From positions 6,461,001 through 6,525,000 of the forward strand of contig NZ_CP095481.1 in assembly GCF_023023025.1 (NCBI RefSeq): a stretch of DNA of 64,000 bases. Direction: 5' to 3'. The stretch is from Amycolatopsis sp. WQ 127309 (GTDB taxonomy: Bacteria > Actinomycetota > Actinomycetes > Mycobacteriales > Pseudonocardiaceae). Positions 52,516-61,956 of the stretch are shown here, in pieces (position 1 is the stretch's first letter; the number at the start of each line of letters is the position of its first letter). The translations under genes were made by a program, and so were the position numbers. The notes beneath the pieces are model-generated. The model had not been told where the DNA came from. It did no database searches and worked only from the letters and a program-made list of their open reading frames with translations.

Positions 52516-53090
52516 CCGCGTTGGCGCAGCAGTTCCGCCGCGATCGAGTACGGCGGGGCCGCCGCCTTCGAACGGGACGCGTGCTCGACGATCGCGTCCT
52601 GGAGGTACCGGTTGCCCGCCGGTCGCGGGTAGGCGGCGTAGATCTCCCGCAGCGAGCCGGGATCGACGTCGGCGAAGACGCCCGCGTCGGTGAAGACTCC
52701 CTTGTGGGTCAACGAAGTCAGCAGCCCGCACCGGTCGGCGATGCCCAGCGACGAGTGCAGCACGATCGCCTCCCAGACGCGGTCGACGTCGGCGGCCGCG
52801 ACGCCGTGCTCGGTCAGCGCCGCGGCGGCCAGGTCCGCGCCTTCCACCTCGAACCGCGCTCGGCCGCCCGCCCGGGAACCCAGGCCCAGGTCGTGCAGCG
52901 CGCACGCGGCGAACAGCAGGTTCTCGTCGTAGGCGGCGTCGGTCACGCTGCCTTCCCGCCGCGCCACCAGGCGGGCGAACAGGAAGCTGCGGACGCTGTG
53001 GTCGGCGATCGGGGCGCTCTCCGACTCCCGGGCCAGGCGGAGGCTCGCTTCGGTGAGCGGGCCGGTGGGCAGCGCGAGTACGTCGTTCAT
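52512..53090 (-). CDS. HD-domain hydrolase (cyanamide hydratase-like)
   Basis: This 192-residue protein has an HD-domain metal site: His in DHSVRSFLFA, the HD pair in FAACALHDLGLG and His in EAIVLHSSLGI. The spacing and the PRPAGNRYLQDAIV tail resemble the cyanamide hydratase/Ddi2-like HD group of bacteria and fungi. It probably hydrolyses or hydrates a small nitrogen compound or phosphoester. Its stop overlaps the end of the nuclease pseudogene by 3 bases. It is divergent (71 bases) from the GlxA-type regulator, which may control it. Confidence 0.83.
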   Translation of the reverse strand: MNDVLALPTGPLTEASLRLARESESAPIADHSVRSFLFARLVARREGSVTDAAYDENLLFAACALHDLGLGSRAGGRARFEVEGADLAAAALTEHGVAAADVDRVWEAIVLHSSLGIADRCGLLTSLTHKGVFTDAGVFADVDPGSLREIYAAYPRPAGNRYLQDAIVEHASRSKAAAPPYSIAAELLRQRG

Positions 53091-53161
53091 GACCCTGACC
53101 GTAGGAATGAGACGCTGCGCACGAAAGTGGCCCGAGTGCCAATCGGCGCTATGATCGGGCC

Positions 53162-54124
53162 ATGACCACGGTGGACCGGCACCAGGTGGCGGTGCTCGTG
53201 CTGCCCGGCGTGCCGGCGCTCGAATTCGGCATCGCGACGCAGATCTTCGCGACGGACCCGTTCTACGAGATGACCGTCTGCACGACCGGCGGTCCCGGGC
53301 CGGTGCCGGGTGACGGCTTCACCGTCACCGCCACGGCCGGGCTCGACGCGCTGGCCGCCGCCGGCACCGTGATCGTGCCGGGCTTCGAGGGCGTCGAGAC
53401 CCCGCCGGCCGCAGGCGTCCTGGCCGCGCTGCGGGCGGCCCACGGCCGCGGCACCCGGCTCGTCTCCATCTGCACGGGCGCGTTCGCCCTCGCCGCGGCC
53501 GGGCTGCTCGACGGGCGCCCCGCGACCACGCACTGGAAGTACGCCGATCTCCTGCGCCGGCTGTACCCGCGCGTCGAGGTCGTGGCGAACCGGTTCTACA
53601 TCGACGACGGCGACATCCTCACCTCGGCCGGCGTGACCGCGGGCGTCGACCTGTGCCTGCACCTCGTGCGCCTCGACCAGGGCCCCGCGGCCGCCAACAG
53701 CCGCGCGCGGTTCCTGGTCGCCCCGCCGCGGCGCACCGGCGGCCAGACGCAGTTCGTCGAGCAGCTCCGGGCCGAAGCGACGGGCGACCGGCTCGCCCCG
53801 CTGCGGAGCTGGATGCTCGGCAACCTCGGCGAAGACCTCAGCATCGACGTCCTCGCGCGGCGCGCCCACGTGTCCCGGCGGACGCTCATCCGCCGTTTCC
53901 GCGAGGAGACGGGGACGTCGCCGATGGCCTGGCTGGCCGACGCGCGCATCGACCGCGCGCGCGAGCTGCTGGAGACGACGACGCTGTCGGTCGAACGCAT
54001 CGGCCGCCGCACCGGGCTCGGCGCGCCGTCGTCGGTCCGGGCGGCCTTCCACCGCCACATCGGCACGTCGCCGCAGGAGTACCGGACGCTCTTCCACCAC
54101 AGCGGCACCCAGCCGGAGCCCTGA
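53162..54124 (+). CDS. GlxA-family AraC transcriptional regulator
   Basis: This 320-residue protein has an N-terminal DJ-1/PfpI-like domain (about 5-175; VAVLVLPGVPALEFGIA, VIVPGFEG, VSICTGAFALAAAGLL with the nucleophile-elbow Cys) and a C-terminal AraC pair of helix-turn-helices (about 215-312; SIDVLARRAHVSRRTLIRRF and ERIGRRTGLGAPSSVRAAF). GlxA-type regulators sense small metabolites and often control the neighbouring divergent gene; here that is the HD hydrolase. It ends three bases before the NACHT gene on the other strand. Confidence 0.92.
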   Translation: MTTVDRHQVAVLVLPGVPALEFGIATQIFATDPFYEMTVCTTGGPGPVPGDGFTVTATAGLDALAAAGTVIVPGFEGVETPPAAGVLAALRAAHGRGTRLVSICTGAFALAAAGLLDGRPATTHWKYADLLRRLYPRVEVVANRFYIDDGDILTSAGVTAGVDLCLHLVRLDQGPAAANSRARFLVAPPRRTGGQTQFVEQLRAEATGDRLAPLRSWMLGNLGEDLSIDVLARRAHVSRRTLIRRFREETGTSPMAWLADARIDRARELLETTTLSVERIGRRTGLGAPSSVRAAFHRHIGTSPQEYRTLFHHSGTQPEP

Positions 54125-54127
54125 GCA

Positions 54128-56932
54128 TCAGGCGAGGGCGAGGACGATCCGCTCGGTGGGCGGCGCCTGGCCGGCCGCCCGGCGTTGCAGCAGGGTGACG
54201 CCGGCGGCGATCTCGTGGAACGCGGCCCCGAGCTCAGCTTGGTCGTGCGCCCGCATTTCCGCCGCTAGGCACAACGCCGCGAGCCGCAGGGCGGTGGCCG
54301 AGTTCGAGGTCAGGGGCCGCTCCCGCGCGAAGACGGGCCGCGCCTCCAGCTCCAGCTTCGCGGCGACCTGGCGGGCCCACGCCGACCCCGTCGTGTGCTC
54401 CCGCGCCCGGGACACCTTGCCCGCCAACGCCTCCGGGGACTGCGGCGCGGTGGCGGCCGCGGCCCCCGCCTCCTCGGTCAAGGCGGCGGCGAGGTTCGTC
54501 GCCCAGGCGGTGGCGGGGGTGGCGGACCGGAGCAGGCCGGCCTGGGCGTGGGCCAGGGCCCGGCCCAGCACCTGGTCGAGGCCGAGCACCCGGATCCGCG
54601 CGAGCTCGGGGGTGAGGACGCGGATCAGCGTGCTGTCGAGGTCCCGGTCCACGGTCAGGTCGAGCTCGTCCGCCAGATCGAGGACGGCGTCGTGTTCCAC
54701 CGCGAGGTCGTGGGCCAGCTTCCGGAGCCCGGCCGGCGGCAGGGTGTGGCCGATCGAGCGGACGCGGTCGTTCGGGATCAGCTTGAGCAGCAGCGGCCGC
54801 AGCAGGGACGGGGTGGACCGGGTGATGTCGTCGCGCACGTAGTCGACGAGCGTCCGCGCGGGGACGAGGTGGGGGTGGCCGGTCCCGGGGGAGCACCACA
54901 GGTCGAGGCCGTCCAGCCAGGCGCAGGGCGCGACCGAGCGGCCGCGGGCCGGGTCGTCGAGCTCCGCCCGCCGGGGCAGCCGGTAGACGGCCTCGCCGAC
55001 GAGGACGTGGTTGACCCAGCGGACGAACGCGGCGGCGTCGCTGCCCCGCACGCCGGTGACCGCGGCGTCCGGGGGCGCCGGCGGCCCGTCCGGCGCCGGT
55101 GCCCCGGTGTCCAGCCGGTAGAGGTCGTAGAGACCGCCGGTGACCGGCCGGGCGCAGACCCGGGCGCCGTCGCCCACCTGGACCTGCGGACGCAGCTGCC
55201 GGGTCAGCAGCACGGCCGCCCGCAGCCGGCGGTGCCCGGCGTCCTCGCCGGGCCGGGCCGCGGGTTCGAGGAACTCGTCGAGCCGGCTGCGCAGCTCCGG
55301 GGCCAGCTCGCTGTTCTGCTCCGCGCAGTCGACGGCGAGGGACAGGGCCGTGACGCCGCCGACGCGCAGGCAGGCGCGGACGATCGGGTCGGCGTCGGAC
55401 TGCGCGGCGTACAGCAGGGTCGATTCGCGCCACCACAGGTCGTCGACCGCGCCGGTCAGGACGTCGACCAGGCCCTTGTCCCGGGTGTGGACGGCGGCGA
55501 GGTACTCCTGGAACGTGTGGTGGGCGAAGGAGTACAGCCCGCTTTCCCGCTCGACGAGCAGCCCGTTGGAGCCGACGTCGGCGAGGAACGCCTCCGCGGT
55601 GAGGTCGCGGGACACCCGCCGCAGCGCCTTCCCGACCTCGGTCAGGACGTCGGCGCGGGCCAGGTCGCGCACCCGGTCCCGCATCATCGAGTACGCCAGG
55701 CTGCGCAGCACCATCTCCTTCTTGTCGCCGCCCAGCTCGATCGGGAGCTTCTTGGCTTCCTGGCGGCGCCAGAGCATGACCTGGCAGATTTCGCAGTAGA
55801 GGTCGGCGCGGCTGCCGGGCAGGGCGCCGCGGTACCGGTGCACGTTGGCGATCATCGTCAGCAGCAACGGGTTCGCGGTCAGGTCGCGCAGCGCGACCGC
55901 CTCGCCGAGCCGCTCGAGCAGGTCCTCGGTGGCGGCCGCGGCCCGGGTCCGCACCTCGTCGGCCCGGTCGCCGGTGCTGTACCGCTCGACCGCGGAGTAC
56001 CAGCCCTCGACGAAGCGCTTGACCTGGTCGTCGGTGAAACTGCGGACCTGCAGCACGGTCGCGCCGCCGATGCCCGCGGTCCGGTAGCCGTGCGGGCGCG
56101 AGGTGATCACGAAGTCGTTCTTCGGGTGGTGCTGGATCTGGCGCTCGACCCAGTCCGCGACCTTGCGGCGGTCCTCCTGCCGGGCGACCTCGTCCAGCCC
56201 GTCGAGGAGCACCACGCAGTGGCCGTCGCGCAGCCGCTGCTCGAACCAGCCGGGCGGTTCCTCACCGCAGTTCCGCCCGGCGACGCCGCGCACGAGGTCG
56301 GCCAGGCCGGTGTCCGGCGCCGACAGCACCGCGTCGACGTGGTCGCGCAGGTGCAGCAGGATCGGCACCCGCCGGTGCCGGCCGCGGCGGCCGAGGCAGA
56401 TCCGCCGCGCGGTGTGCCGCAGCAGGGTGGTCTTCCCGCTGCCGGGCGCGCCGACGAGGGCCAGCACGACCGGCCGCGGCCGGTCGAGGAAGTCCGGCAG
56501 CGACTGCCGGTCGGTGGCGTTCGCCCGGCGGTCGGGCAGCAGGCTGTCGGCGACGTCCTGCGGCGGCCGGAACGTGAGGCTGACGTCGACGAACACCTCG
56601 TCCAGCTCCGGCGTGTGGAAGCCGATGGTCGCGAGGCCCTTGAGGTCGATGAACCGCAGGCTGCCCAGCACGAACTCCCGGTACCGCCGGCCGAACAGGG
56701 ACAACCGCCGGACCAGCCAGCGGTCGACCCGGTCCACGATCCGCGCCCGCCACCGCTCGCGCAGCTCCCGCGCGATCTCCCCGGTGACCGTCAGCAGCCC
56801 GACGACCAGCGCGTACGCGGCCAGCAGCACGCCCGACAGCACCGGGTGGCCGGCCCAGACCGCCACGACCGCGGGTGCGGCCCCCGCCACCACCAGCGCG
56901 AACTTGCCCACCGCTCCCGCTCGACTCCCCAT
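54128..56932 (-). CDS. Membrane-anchored NACHT NTPase with FGE-like C-terminal region
   Basis: This 934-residue STAND protein has two hydrophobic segments at residues about 8-50, then a NACHT domain (about 155-330): Walker A GAPGSGKTTLLRH near 164, Walker B VVLLDGLDEVAR near 242 and sensor FVITSRPHGY. Helical NACHT-associated regions follow (about 330-560, SFAHHTFQEYLAA). Around 620-690, VRGSDAAAFVRWVNH and VYRLPRRAELDDPARG look like a degenerate formylglycine-generating-enzyme (SUMF1) fold. The C-terminus is helical. Bacterial NACHT proteins include phage-defence sensors (bNACHT) and regulators. The ATG at 56932 lacks a clear ribosome site, so the start is uncertain and the mRNA may be leaderless. 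Confidence 0.85.
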   Translation of the reverse strand: MGSRAGAVGKFALVVAGAAPAVVAVWAGHPVLSGVLLAAYALVVGLLTVTGEIARELRERWRARIVDRVDRWLVRRLSLFGRRYREFVLGSLRFIDLKGLATIGFHTPELDEVFVDVSLTFRPPQDVADSLLPDRRANATDRQSLPDFLDRPRPVVLALVGAPGSGKTTLLRHTARRICLGRRGRHRRVPILLHLRDHVDAVLSAPDTGLADLVRGVAGRNCGEEPPGWFEQRLRDGHCVVLLDGLDEVARQEDRRKVADWVERQIQHHPKNDFVITSRPHGYRTAGIGGATVLQVRSFTDDQVKRFVEGWYSAVERYSTGDRADEVRTRAAAATEDLLERLGEAVALRDLTANPLLLTMIANVHRYRGALPGSRADLYCEICQVMLWRRQEAKKLPIELGGDKKEMVLRSLAYSMMRDRVRDLARADVLTEVGKALRRVSRDLTAEAFLADVGSNGLLVERESGLYSFAHHTFQEYLAAVHTRDKGLVDVLTGAVDDLWWRESTLLYAAQSDADPIVRACLRVGGVTALSLAVDCAEQNSELAPELRSRLDEFLEPAARPGEDAGHRRLRAAVLLTRQLRPQVQVGDGARVCARPVTGGLYDLYRLDTGAPAPDGPPAPPDAAVTGVRGSDAAAFVRWVNHVLVGEAVYRLPRRAELDDPARGRSVAPCAWLDGLDLWCSPGTGHPHLVPARTLVDYVRDDITRSTPSLLRPLLLKLIPNDRVRSIGHTLPPAGLRKLAHDLAVEHDAVLDLADELDLTVDRDLDSTLIRVLTPELARIRVLGLDQVLGRALAHAQAGLLRSATPATAWATNLAAALTEEAGAAAATAPQSPEALAGKVSRAREHTTGSAWARQVAAKLELEARPVFARERPLTSNSATALRLAALCLAAEMRAHDQAELGAAFHEIAAGVTLLQRRAAGQAPPTERIVLALA

Positions 56933-56988
56933 GGTGACCAGACGATACGGGGTGTTTCGCCGTTTCGGTGACGTTCGCGGGCGATCCG

Positions 56989-59900
56989 TCAGCTGGTGCG
57001 GCGCGGCACGTTGAGCCCCTCCACCACGAACCGCGGGCGGCCCGACGCCAGGGCGTGGGACGGCCACGACACCGTCACCGCGGCCGTCTCGCCGGGGAGC
57101 AGCCACAGGTAGTTCTCGCTGCAGCGCAAGGGAAGGACCCGCTCGTCGGTGCGCGCGTCGCGAGCCGAGACCCGGGCGCCCGCGGTGACGACGCGGCCGG
57201 TGTTGCGCAGCGTCACCACCGTCTCGCCGCGGTCGCCGTCACGCCGGATGGGGCCGGCGTGCAGGGAGACGTCGGCCGGGGTCCTGGTCAGCTCCCGGGC
57301 GTCCGCCGGGGTGCGGTAGCGCCAGTAGACGTTGCGCGACAGCTCGGTGCCGTCCCGCCCGACCAGCCGCAGGCGCAGCAGGTGCAGGGCCGGCAGTTCG
57401 GCCGTGAACGGCACGGTGAAGGCCGCTTTCACCGACGACGCCGGTACCGACACCGGCGCGGTCACCGGCTCGCCGAGTGGGCGTCCACGCAGGTCGAGCA
57501 GCTCGGCGTGCACCGTGGCGCCGTCGAGGGTCCGCGCGGTCTGGTTGACCGCGTGCACCTGCCAGTCCGACAGCCGCGCCTGCACGTGGAGCGGCTCACA
57601 GCCCTTGCGCGCGCCGTGGAAGCTGCCGTTGGTGTCGAGGTCGTAGTCGTAGGTCTGCCAGACCGTGCTGTGGTGCGCCGGGTGCGACATCCACAGCAGC
57701 ACGCCCGACGCGTCGTCCCAGAGTGCCGCGTTGTAGGCCTCGAAGATCGCCCGCATGCTCTCGTAGTTGACGAGCTGGGCCTTCGCGCAGAAGTCGTCGA
57801 GCGAGGTCCCCGGCCCGAAGCGGTCCTCGATCGCGCCGCGGTAGGTGTCCGGGTTCTGCCCGCCGCGGGTGCACCAGTCGTGGTGGAACCAGACGTCGCC
57901 GATCGGCCACGACGGCTGGTCGCCGGCCAGCCGTCGCATGCTCTCCGCGACGGGCACGGTCGGCAGGCCGATCTCGCTGTGGAAGCCGTAGCTGCCGATC
58001 GAGTACGTGTCGCCGTCGAAGTAGCGCGCCGGGTCGATCCACGAGTACGGCCCGTGCCCGGTGACGACGCCGCCCGCCGAGTTGCCCTGGTACCACAGCT
58101 CCGGCTGCTGCGCAGCCAGCATCTTCCGCAGGCCGGCGTCCATCGCGGCGGGCGGGTCGCTCTCGTTGGTGGCGCACCAGACCACGATGGACGGATGGTG
58201 GCGGTACCGTACGACGGTGTCCGTCGCGATGGTGAGGAAGATGTCGTTGTCCGGCGGGAAGATCGCGTCCCCGGCCCAGAAGTCGTTCCACACCAGGATG
58301 CCGTTCTCGTCGCAGGCGGCGAAGAACTCCTCGCGGTTGCTGGACCCGACCCAGTTGCGGATCATCGTGAAGTTCATGTCGCGGTGCAGCGCGACGGCGT
58401 CGGCCATCCGATGGGGGAGCACCCGGCGCAGCAGCTCGTCGAAGCCCCAGTTGCCGCCCTTGGCCAGCACGCGCACGCCGTTGACGCTGATCTGCAGCGG
58501 CGTGCCGGAGTTGCTGACCTTCTTGACATCGGTCCAGGTTGCACCGTCGTCGGAGACCTGCACGGTGAACGTCAGCGCGTACGCGGTCTCCCAGGTGAGC
58601 ACCACGCGGTCGAACGCCACCGCGGCGCCCAGGTCCACCTGGATCCACTGGTTGTCGGAGTAACCCGACGACCAGCGCGTGTCGTCGCGCCCGTCCACGG
58701 CGTTGGGGGCTTTGTCGTTCGCGTTGTCCTCCGACGACGCCGTCGCGGTCTTGCCCTGGGCCAGGTCCGGCCCGGAACCGTCCACAACGGACAGTGTCCA
58801 CAGCGAGATGCCGTAGCCGGTGGCGCGCTTCCCGCCCTGGAACCGGAGGTACCGCGCGGTGGTCCGGTCGAACTCCACCGTCTGGGGTGGGGAGTGGTCG
58901 GTGGCCGGGTCGATCACGATGGGCTGGGTCGCGGTGTAGCCGAACTGACGCAGTCCTGTTTGGACGGTCCGGCGGTCGCTGACCTGGTTTCCGACGCTCG
59001 CCGTGGTCGTCAACGGGTGCAGCTTCGGATCGCCGTACCCGTTGGGCCACCACAGGTCTGGGCGCCGCAGCCGCAGCGCCGGGTCGGTCGCCGGGGTGAA
59101 CGTCACGTCGGCCGAAGCGCCCGCCGCGAGGGTGATGCGGCGGCTGACCCGGGCGCCCGCCAGCTCGGCGGCGACCGTCACGGTCCGGGCCGTCGACGAC
59201 GCGTTGCGCACCGGCACGACCAGCGTCACCTCGGCGACCGAGGTGTCCGGCAGGTTCGGCAGCCGCGTGTCGACGCGCGGTTCGCCGAGCACGGCGTCGC
59301 CGGTCGAGCGCAGCCGGACGTGGTTCCAGATGCCCGCGCCGCGGTCGCGGACGCCGGGCATCCAGTCCCAGCCGCTGATCGAGATGTAGCCCGGCAGGTC
59401 CTGCTGCTCGGCGTTGGAGTTCAACGTCGAGACGCCGTCCGGGCCCTTGTCGCCGGGGTTGCCCGGGTGCGGCATCGGGTCGATCCGCACGGCCAGCGCG
59501 TGCGCGTCCTTCCCACGCAACGCCGTGGTGACGTCGAAGGCGGCGCGCGCCACCGGGTGGGTGAGCGAGCCGACGGCGGTGCCGTCGACCCAGACCTCGG
59601 CGTGGTGGTCGATCCCGTCGAACTCCAGCCAGACGCGGCGGCCGGCGTCGAACCCGCGCGGCAGCGTGAACTCGCGGCGGTACCACCAGCTGTGCCGCGA
59701 AAGCGCTTCCGGCGCGCGCATGTTGCCGAACCCGGACGTCGGTTCGGGCAGCTTGCCCTGCTCGACCAGTGCCGTGTGGACGGTGCCGGGGACGGTCGCG
59801 GGCAGCCACGTCGACGTGTCGACACCGGCGCGGGCGAGCGCGGCGCCGTCGGCGGACGGCAGCCGCGAGTCCATGGTCAGGGTCCAGCCCGACTCGAGCG

Positions 59901-60582
59901 CGACCGTGCCGTCCGCCGCGGTGACCAGGCCGGGCGGCCGGGTGGTGTGGCGGCCCCAGTCGGTCCAGCCGGTGGCGTCCGGCCGCGGGTGGTCGGACCG
60001 GCCGTAGACCTCGAAGGCGTTGACGCCCAAGGGGTTCGCGTTCGCCTGCTGCTTCGCGGTGAGCCGCACCCAGCGGGCGGTGACCGGCTTCGGCAGCGTG
60101 ACCTCGACGCGGCCGCCGGGGGAGCCGGTGGCGTCGTGGACCGTCTGCCAGGTGCGGCCGTCGGCAGAGACGTCGAGGGTGAACGCGACCGCGGAGCTGG
60201 ACAGCACCTCCCAGCCGGTGGTGTTCAGGAACGGGTTGATCCCGGACGCCGGGGTGAACACCGGGTCCGCGGCGGTCGCCTCGAACACCAGCACCACCGA
60301 CTCGATCCGGCAGGCGGCCTGCAGGTCCACGGCGATCCACTGGGGATCACCCGCGCCCGCCCGCCAGCCCGAGCCCTTCACCCCGGTCTCGGCCAGCCCG
60401 TCGACGGCGAACCACGCCGGCGTCGGCGCGTAGGCCGTCGAGGACACCGTCACCGGCCGGTAGCGCGCCAGGTCGGTCGCCGCTTGGGCCCCGGCCGCGG
60501 CGGGGAGCGCGGCCGGCACGCCGAGCGCGGCGAGCAGCACGGCGTTGGACTGCAGGAACGTACGACGGGACAAACCGCTCAC
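56989..60582 (-). CDS. Secreted GH2 glycosidase with two discoidin domains
   Basis: This 1,197-residue protein is exported by the Tat route (SRRTFLQ at residues 5-11, then a hydrophobic stretch to about 35). A discoidin/F5-8C domain (about 38-190) is followed by the GH2 jelly-roll (about 215-400), an Ig-like domain, a second discoidin (about 605-690, LAQGKTATASSED, DTRWSSGYSDNQW) and the GH2 barrel. The barrel holds the acid/base Glu in WCATNESDP near 805 and the nucleophile Glu in YGFHSEIGLP near 870. It probably removes beta-linked mannose, glucosamine or similar residues from polysaccharide. The GTG start has TAGGAG upstream. It lies 11 bases downstream of the propeller gene in one operon. 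Confidence 0.88.
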   Translation of the reverse strand: MSGLSRRTFLQSNAVLLAALGVPAALPAAAGAQAATDLARYRPVTVSSTAYAPTPAWFAVDGLAETGVKGSGWRAGAGDPQWIAVDLQAACRIESVVLVFEATAADPVFTPASGINPFLNTTGWEVLSSSAVAFTLDVSADGRTWQTVHDATGSPGGRVEVTLPKPVTARWVRLTAKQQANANPLGVNAFEVYGRSDHPRPDATGWTDWGRHTTRPPGLVTAADGTVALESGWTLTMDSRLPSADGAALARAGVDTSTWLPATVPGTVHTALVEQGKLPEPTSGFGNMRAPEALSRHSWWYRREFTLPRGFDAGRRVWLEFDGIDHHAEVWVDGTAVGSLTHPVARAAFDVTTALRGKDAHALAVRIDPMPHPGNPGDKGPDGVSTLNSNAEQQDLPGYISISGWDWMPGVRDRGAGIWNHVRLRSTGDAVLGEPRVDTRLPNLPDTSVAEVTLVVPVRNASSTARTVTVAAELAGARVSRRITLAAGASADVTFTPATDPALRLRRPDLWWPNGYGDPKLHPLTTTASVGNQVSDRRTVQTGLRQFGYTATQPIVIDPATDHSPPQTVEFDRTTARYLRFQGGKRATGYGISLWTLSVVDGSGPDLAQGKTATASSEDNANDKAPNAVDGRDDTRWSSGYSDNQWIQVDLGAAVAFDRVVLTWETAYALTFTVQVSDDGATWTDVKKVSNSGTPLQISVNGVRVLAKGGNWGFDELLRRVLPHRMADAVALHRDMNFTMIRNWVGSSNREEFFAACDENGILVWNDFWAGDAIFPPDNDIFLTIATDTVVRYRHHPSIVVWCATNESDPPAAMDAGLRKMLAAQQPELWYQGNSAGGVVTGHGPYSWIDPARYFDGDTYSIGSYGFHSEIGLPTVPVAESMRRLAGDQPSWPIGDVWFHHDWCTRGGQNPDTYRGAIEDRFGPGTSLDDFCAKAQLVNYESMRAIFEAYNAALWDDASGVLLWMSHPAHHSTVWQTYDYDLDTNGSFHGARKGCEPLHVQARLSDWQVHAVNQTARTLDGATVHAELLDLRGRPLGEPVTAPVSVPASSVKAAFTVPFTAELPALHLLRLRLVGRDGTELSRNVYWRYRTPADARELTRTPADVSLHAGPIRRDGDRGETVVTLRNTGRVVTAGARVSARDARTDERVLPLRCSENYLWLLPGETAAVTVSWPSHALASGRPRFVVEGLNVPRRTS

Positions 60583-60593
60583 GGTCCGGGCTC

Positions 60594-61697
60594 CTAACGG
60601 GAGAGCTTGAGATCGACGAACCGCGGGCGGTTGTTGTCGATGTTCGCGTAGAGGTCGGCCAGCTTCTCGCTGTTGGTGTTGTAGGAGATGACGAGATCCC
60701 CGGGCCGGCTGATCTCGGGGTGCGCCGCGACGTTGTAGGTGTAGCGCCCGTTCCCGGCCTCGGGCGCGGTGTAGATCGTCTCGCCGCCGGTGAACGGCCC
60801 GACCGGGCTCGTCGCGTGGTAGGCGTGGATGGTGCTTTCCAGGCCCGAGCCGAACGTCGTCAGCAGGTATTCGCCGCCCACCGGCGTGACGCCGAAGGAG
60901 CTGCCGACGTTGCCGAGCAGCCGCGCCGACGCCGCCGGGTCGGCCGACCAGCCCGTCGCGGTCCGGAACTGCCACGGCCCGTCGAGCCGGCCGATCGGCG
61001 CGCGGGCGACGTGCAGGTACTTCGTGAAGCCTTCGCCCTCGACGCCGTAGATGTAGGTCCACGCGCCGTCGCGCGTCAGCTCGGTGCCCCACTGGACGTT
61101 GCCGGCCGACGCCACGTCGGTGAGCTTCTCCAGCCGGAACGTGTACGGGTCGAGCGTCGCGAGCTTGGTCTTCGTCCAGGCGAAGTTGAACGGCGGCGGG
61201 TCGTCGGTCGGCGCCTGCTCGAACTCGATGACCCGCAGCTTGCCCCCGTCGACGATGCCGTCGCCGTTCCAGTACCAGTAGTCGTTCGGCTCGCCCGGGC
61301 TGTTCGGCGTCGGGCCGACCAAGGACTTCGGGTGCCCCGGCGGTCCGGGCGCGATCGTGGTGAGCAGGTGCTTCGCGTCCGGTGTGGACAGTACGGCCGA
61401 GTTGTGCGTGAACGGCGAGGACTCCGGCAGGCTGTCGTCGGCGCGCACGGGCCCGAAGAACGTGTCGTTGTACAGCCAGACGTCCAGTCCGGACGGCAGC
61501 CGCGTCGAGTAGGTGCCGTCGGCCGCGGCCCAGCCGACGCCGGGACGGCGGCCGAAGTCCTGCCAGCGCTGGGTGAGCGCGGTGTCGGCTGTGGCGCCGA
61601 GAATCCGGAGTGGACGGTTCGTCGCGGCGGCGGGTCCGGCGAGGGCGAGGGACGCGGTGACGGCGGCGGACAGCGCCAGGGTGCGGCGGAACTTCAT
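60594..61697 (-). CDS. Secreted beta-propeller protein (DUF4185/DUF5005-like)
   Basis: This 367-residue exported protein has a signal peptide (residues 1-26, ending AGPAAA). The remainder has a five-bladed propeller look with motifs WLYNDTFFGPV, PFTHNSAVLS, WYWNGDGIVDGGKLRV, VQWGTELTRDGAWTYIYG and YNVAAHPEISRPGDLVISYN. This resembles the DUF4185/DUF5005 group related to GH43/GH117-like glycosidases; the enzymatic role is unproven. The ATG at 61697 follows GAGGAG. It is the first gene of an operon with the GH2 gene, and two LacI-type operators lie 134-187 bases upstream. Confidence 0.78.
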   Translation of the reverse strand: MKFRRTLALSAAVTASLALAGPAAATNRPLRILGATADTALTQRWQDFGRRPGVGWAAADGTYSTRLPSGLDVWLYNDTFFGPVRADDSLPESSPFTHNSAVLSTPDAKHLLTTIAPGPPGHPKSLVGPTPNSPGEPNDYWYWNGDGIVDGGKLRVIEFEQAPTDDPPPFNFAWTKTKLATLDPYTFRLEKLTDVASAGNVQWGTELTRDGAWTYIYGVEGEGFTKYLHVARAPIGRLDGPWQFRTATGWSADPAASARLLGNVGSSFGVTPVGGEYLLTTFGSGLESTIHAYHATSPVGPFTGGETIYTAPEAGNGRYTYNVAAHPEISRPGDLVISYNTNSEKLADLYANIDNNRPRFVDLKLSR

Positions 61698-61830
61698 GGT
61701 CGCTCCTCGGGTGGTCAGCGGTGACCGAGCGGTTCGACTTCGGCGACGGACGGCGAACGGGACCTGGCGGCGGAAGACGGCCACGGAGGGCTCCCTCGAA
61801 GGTCGGGTGGGGCGGGCGCCGACGTGCTGG

Positions 61831-61846
61831 TTGACAACGTTGGCAA
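61831..61846. promoter_or_regulatory. LacI-type operator 1
   Basis: TTGACAACGTTGGCAA is a near-perfect palindrome centred on CG (one mismatched pair), the usual form of LacI/GalR-family operators. It lies upstream of the propeller-GH2 operon and downstream of the lacI-type gene. Confidence 0.75.
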
Positions 61847-61868
61847 CGCGGCCCAGTCTCGGACGGCG

Positions 61869-61884
61869 TTGTCAGCGTTGTCAA
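61869..61884. promoter_or_regulatory. LacI-type operator 2
   Basis: TTGTCAGCGTTGTCAA, read on the minus strand as TTGACAACGCTGACAA, is a second copy of the same operator with its centre 38 bases from the first. Two copies in one short space suggest cooperative binding or looping by the LacI-family protein coded next to it. Confidence 0.75.
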
Positions 61885-61956
61885 TGGCCAGGACTGGACA
61901 GAACCGCTGTCCGGTGCGGGTTTCCGAATCGGCCGCGGGTTCGCTTGAGCGTTGGC

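Noticed and set aside
54395..56971. Long open frame antisense to the NACHT gene
   Set aside because: The minus strand carries intact NACHT motifs; the plus-strand frame has none.
56968..60597. Long open frame antisense to the GH2 gene
   Set aside because: The plus-strand translation is low complexity and unrelated to any fold, while the minus strand encodes a clear GH2 enzyme.
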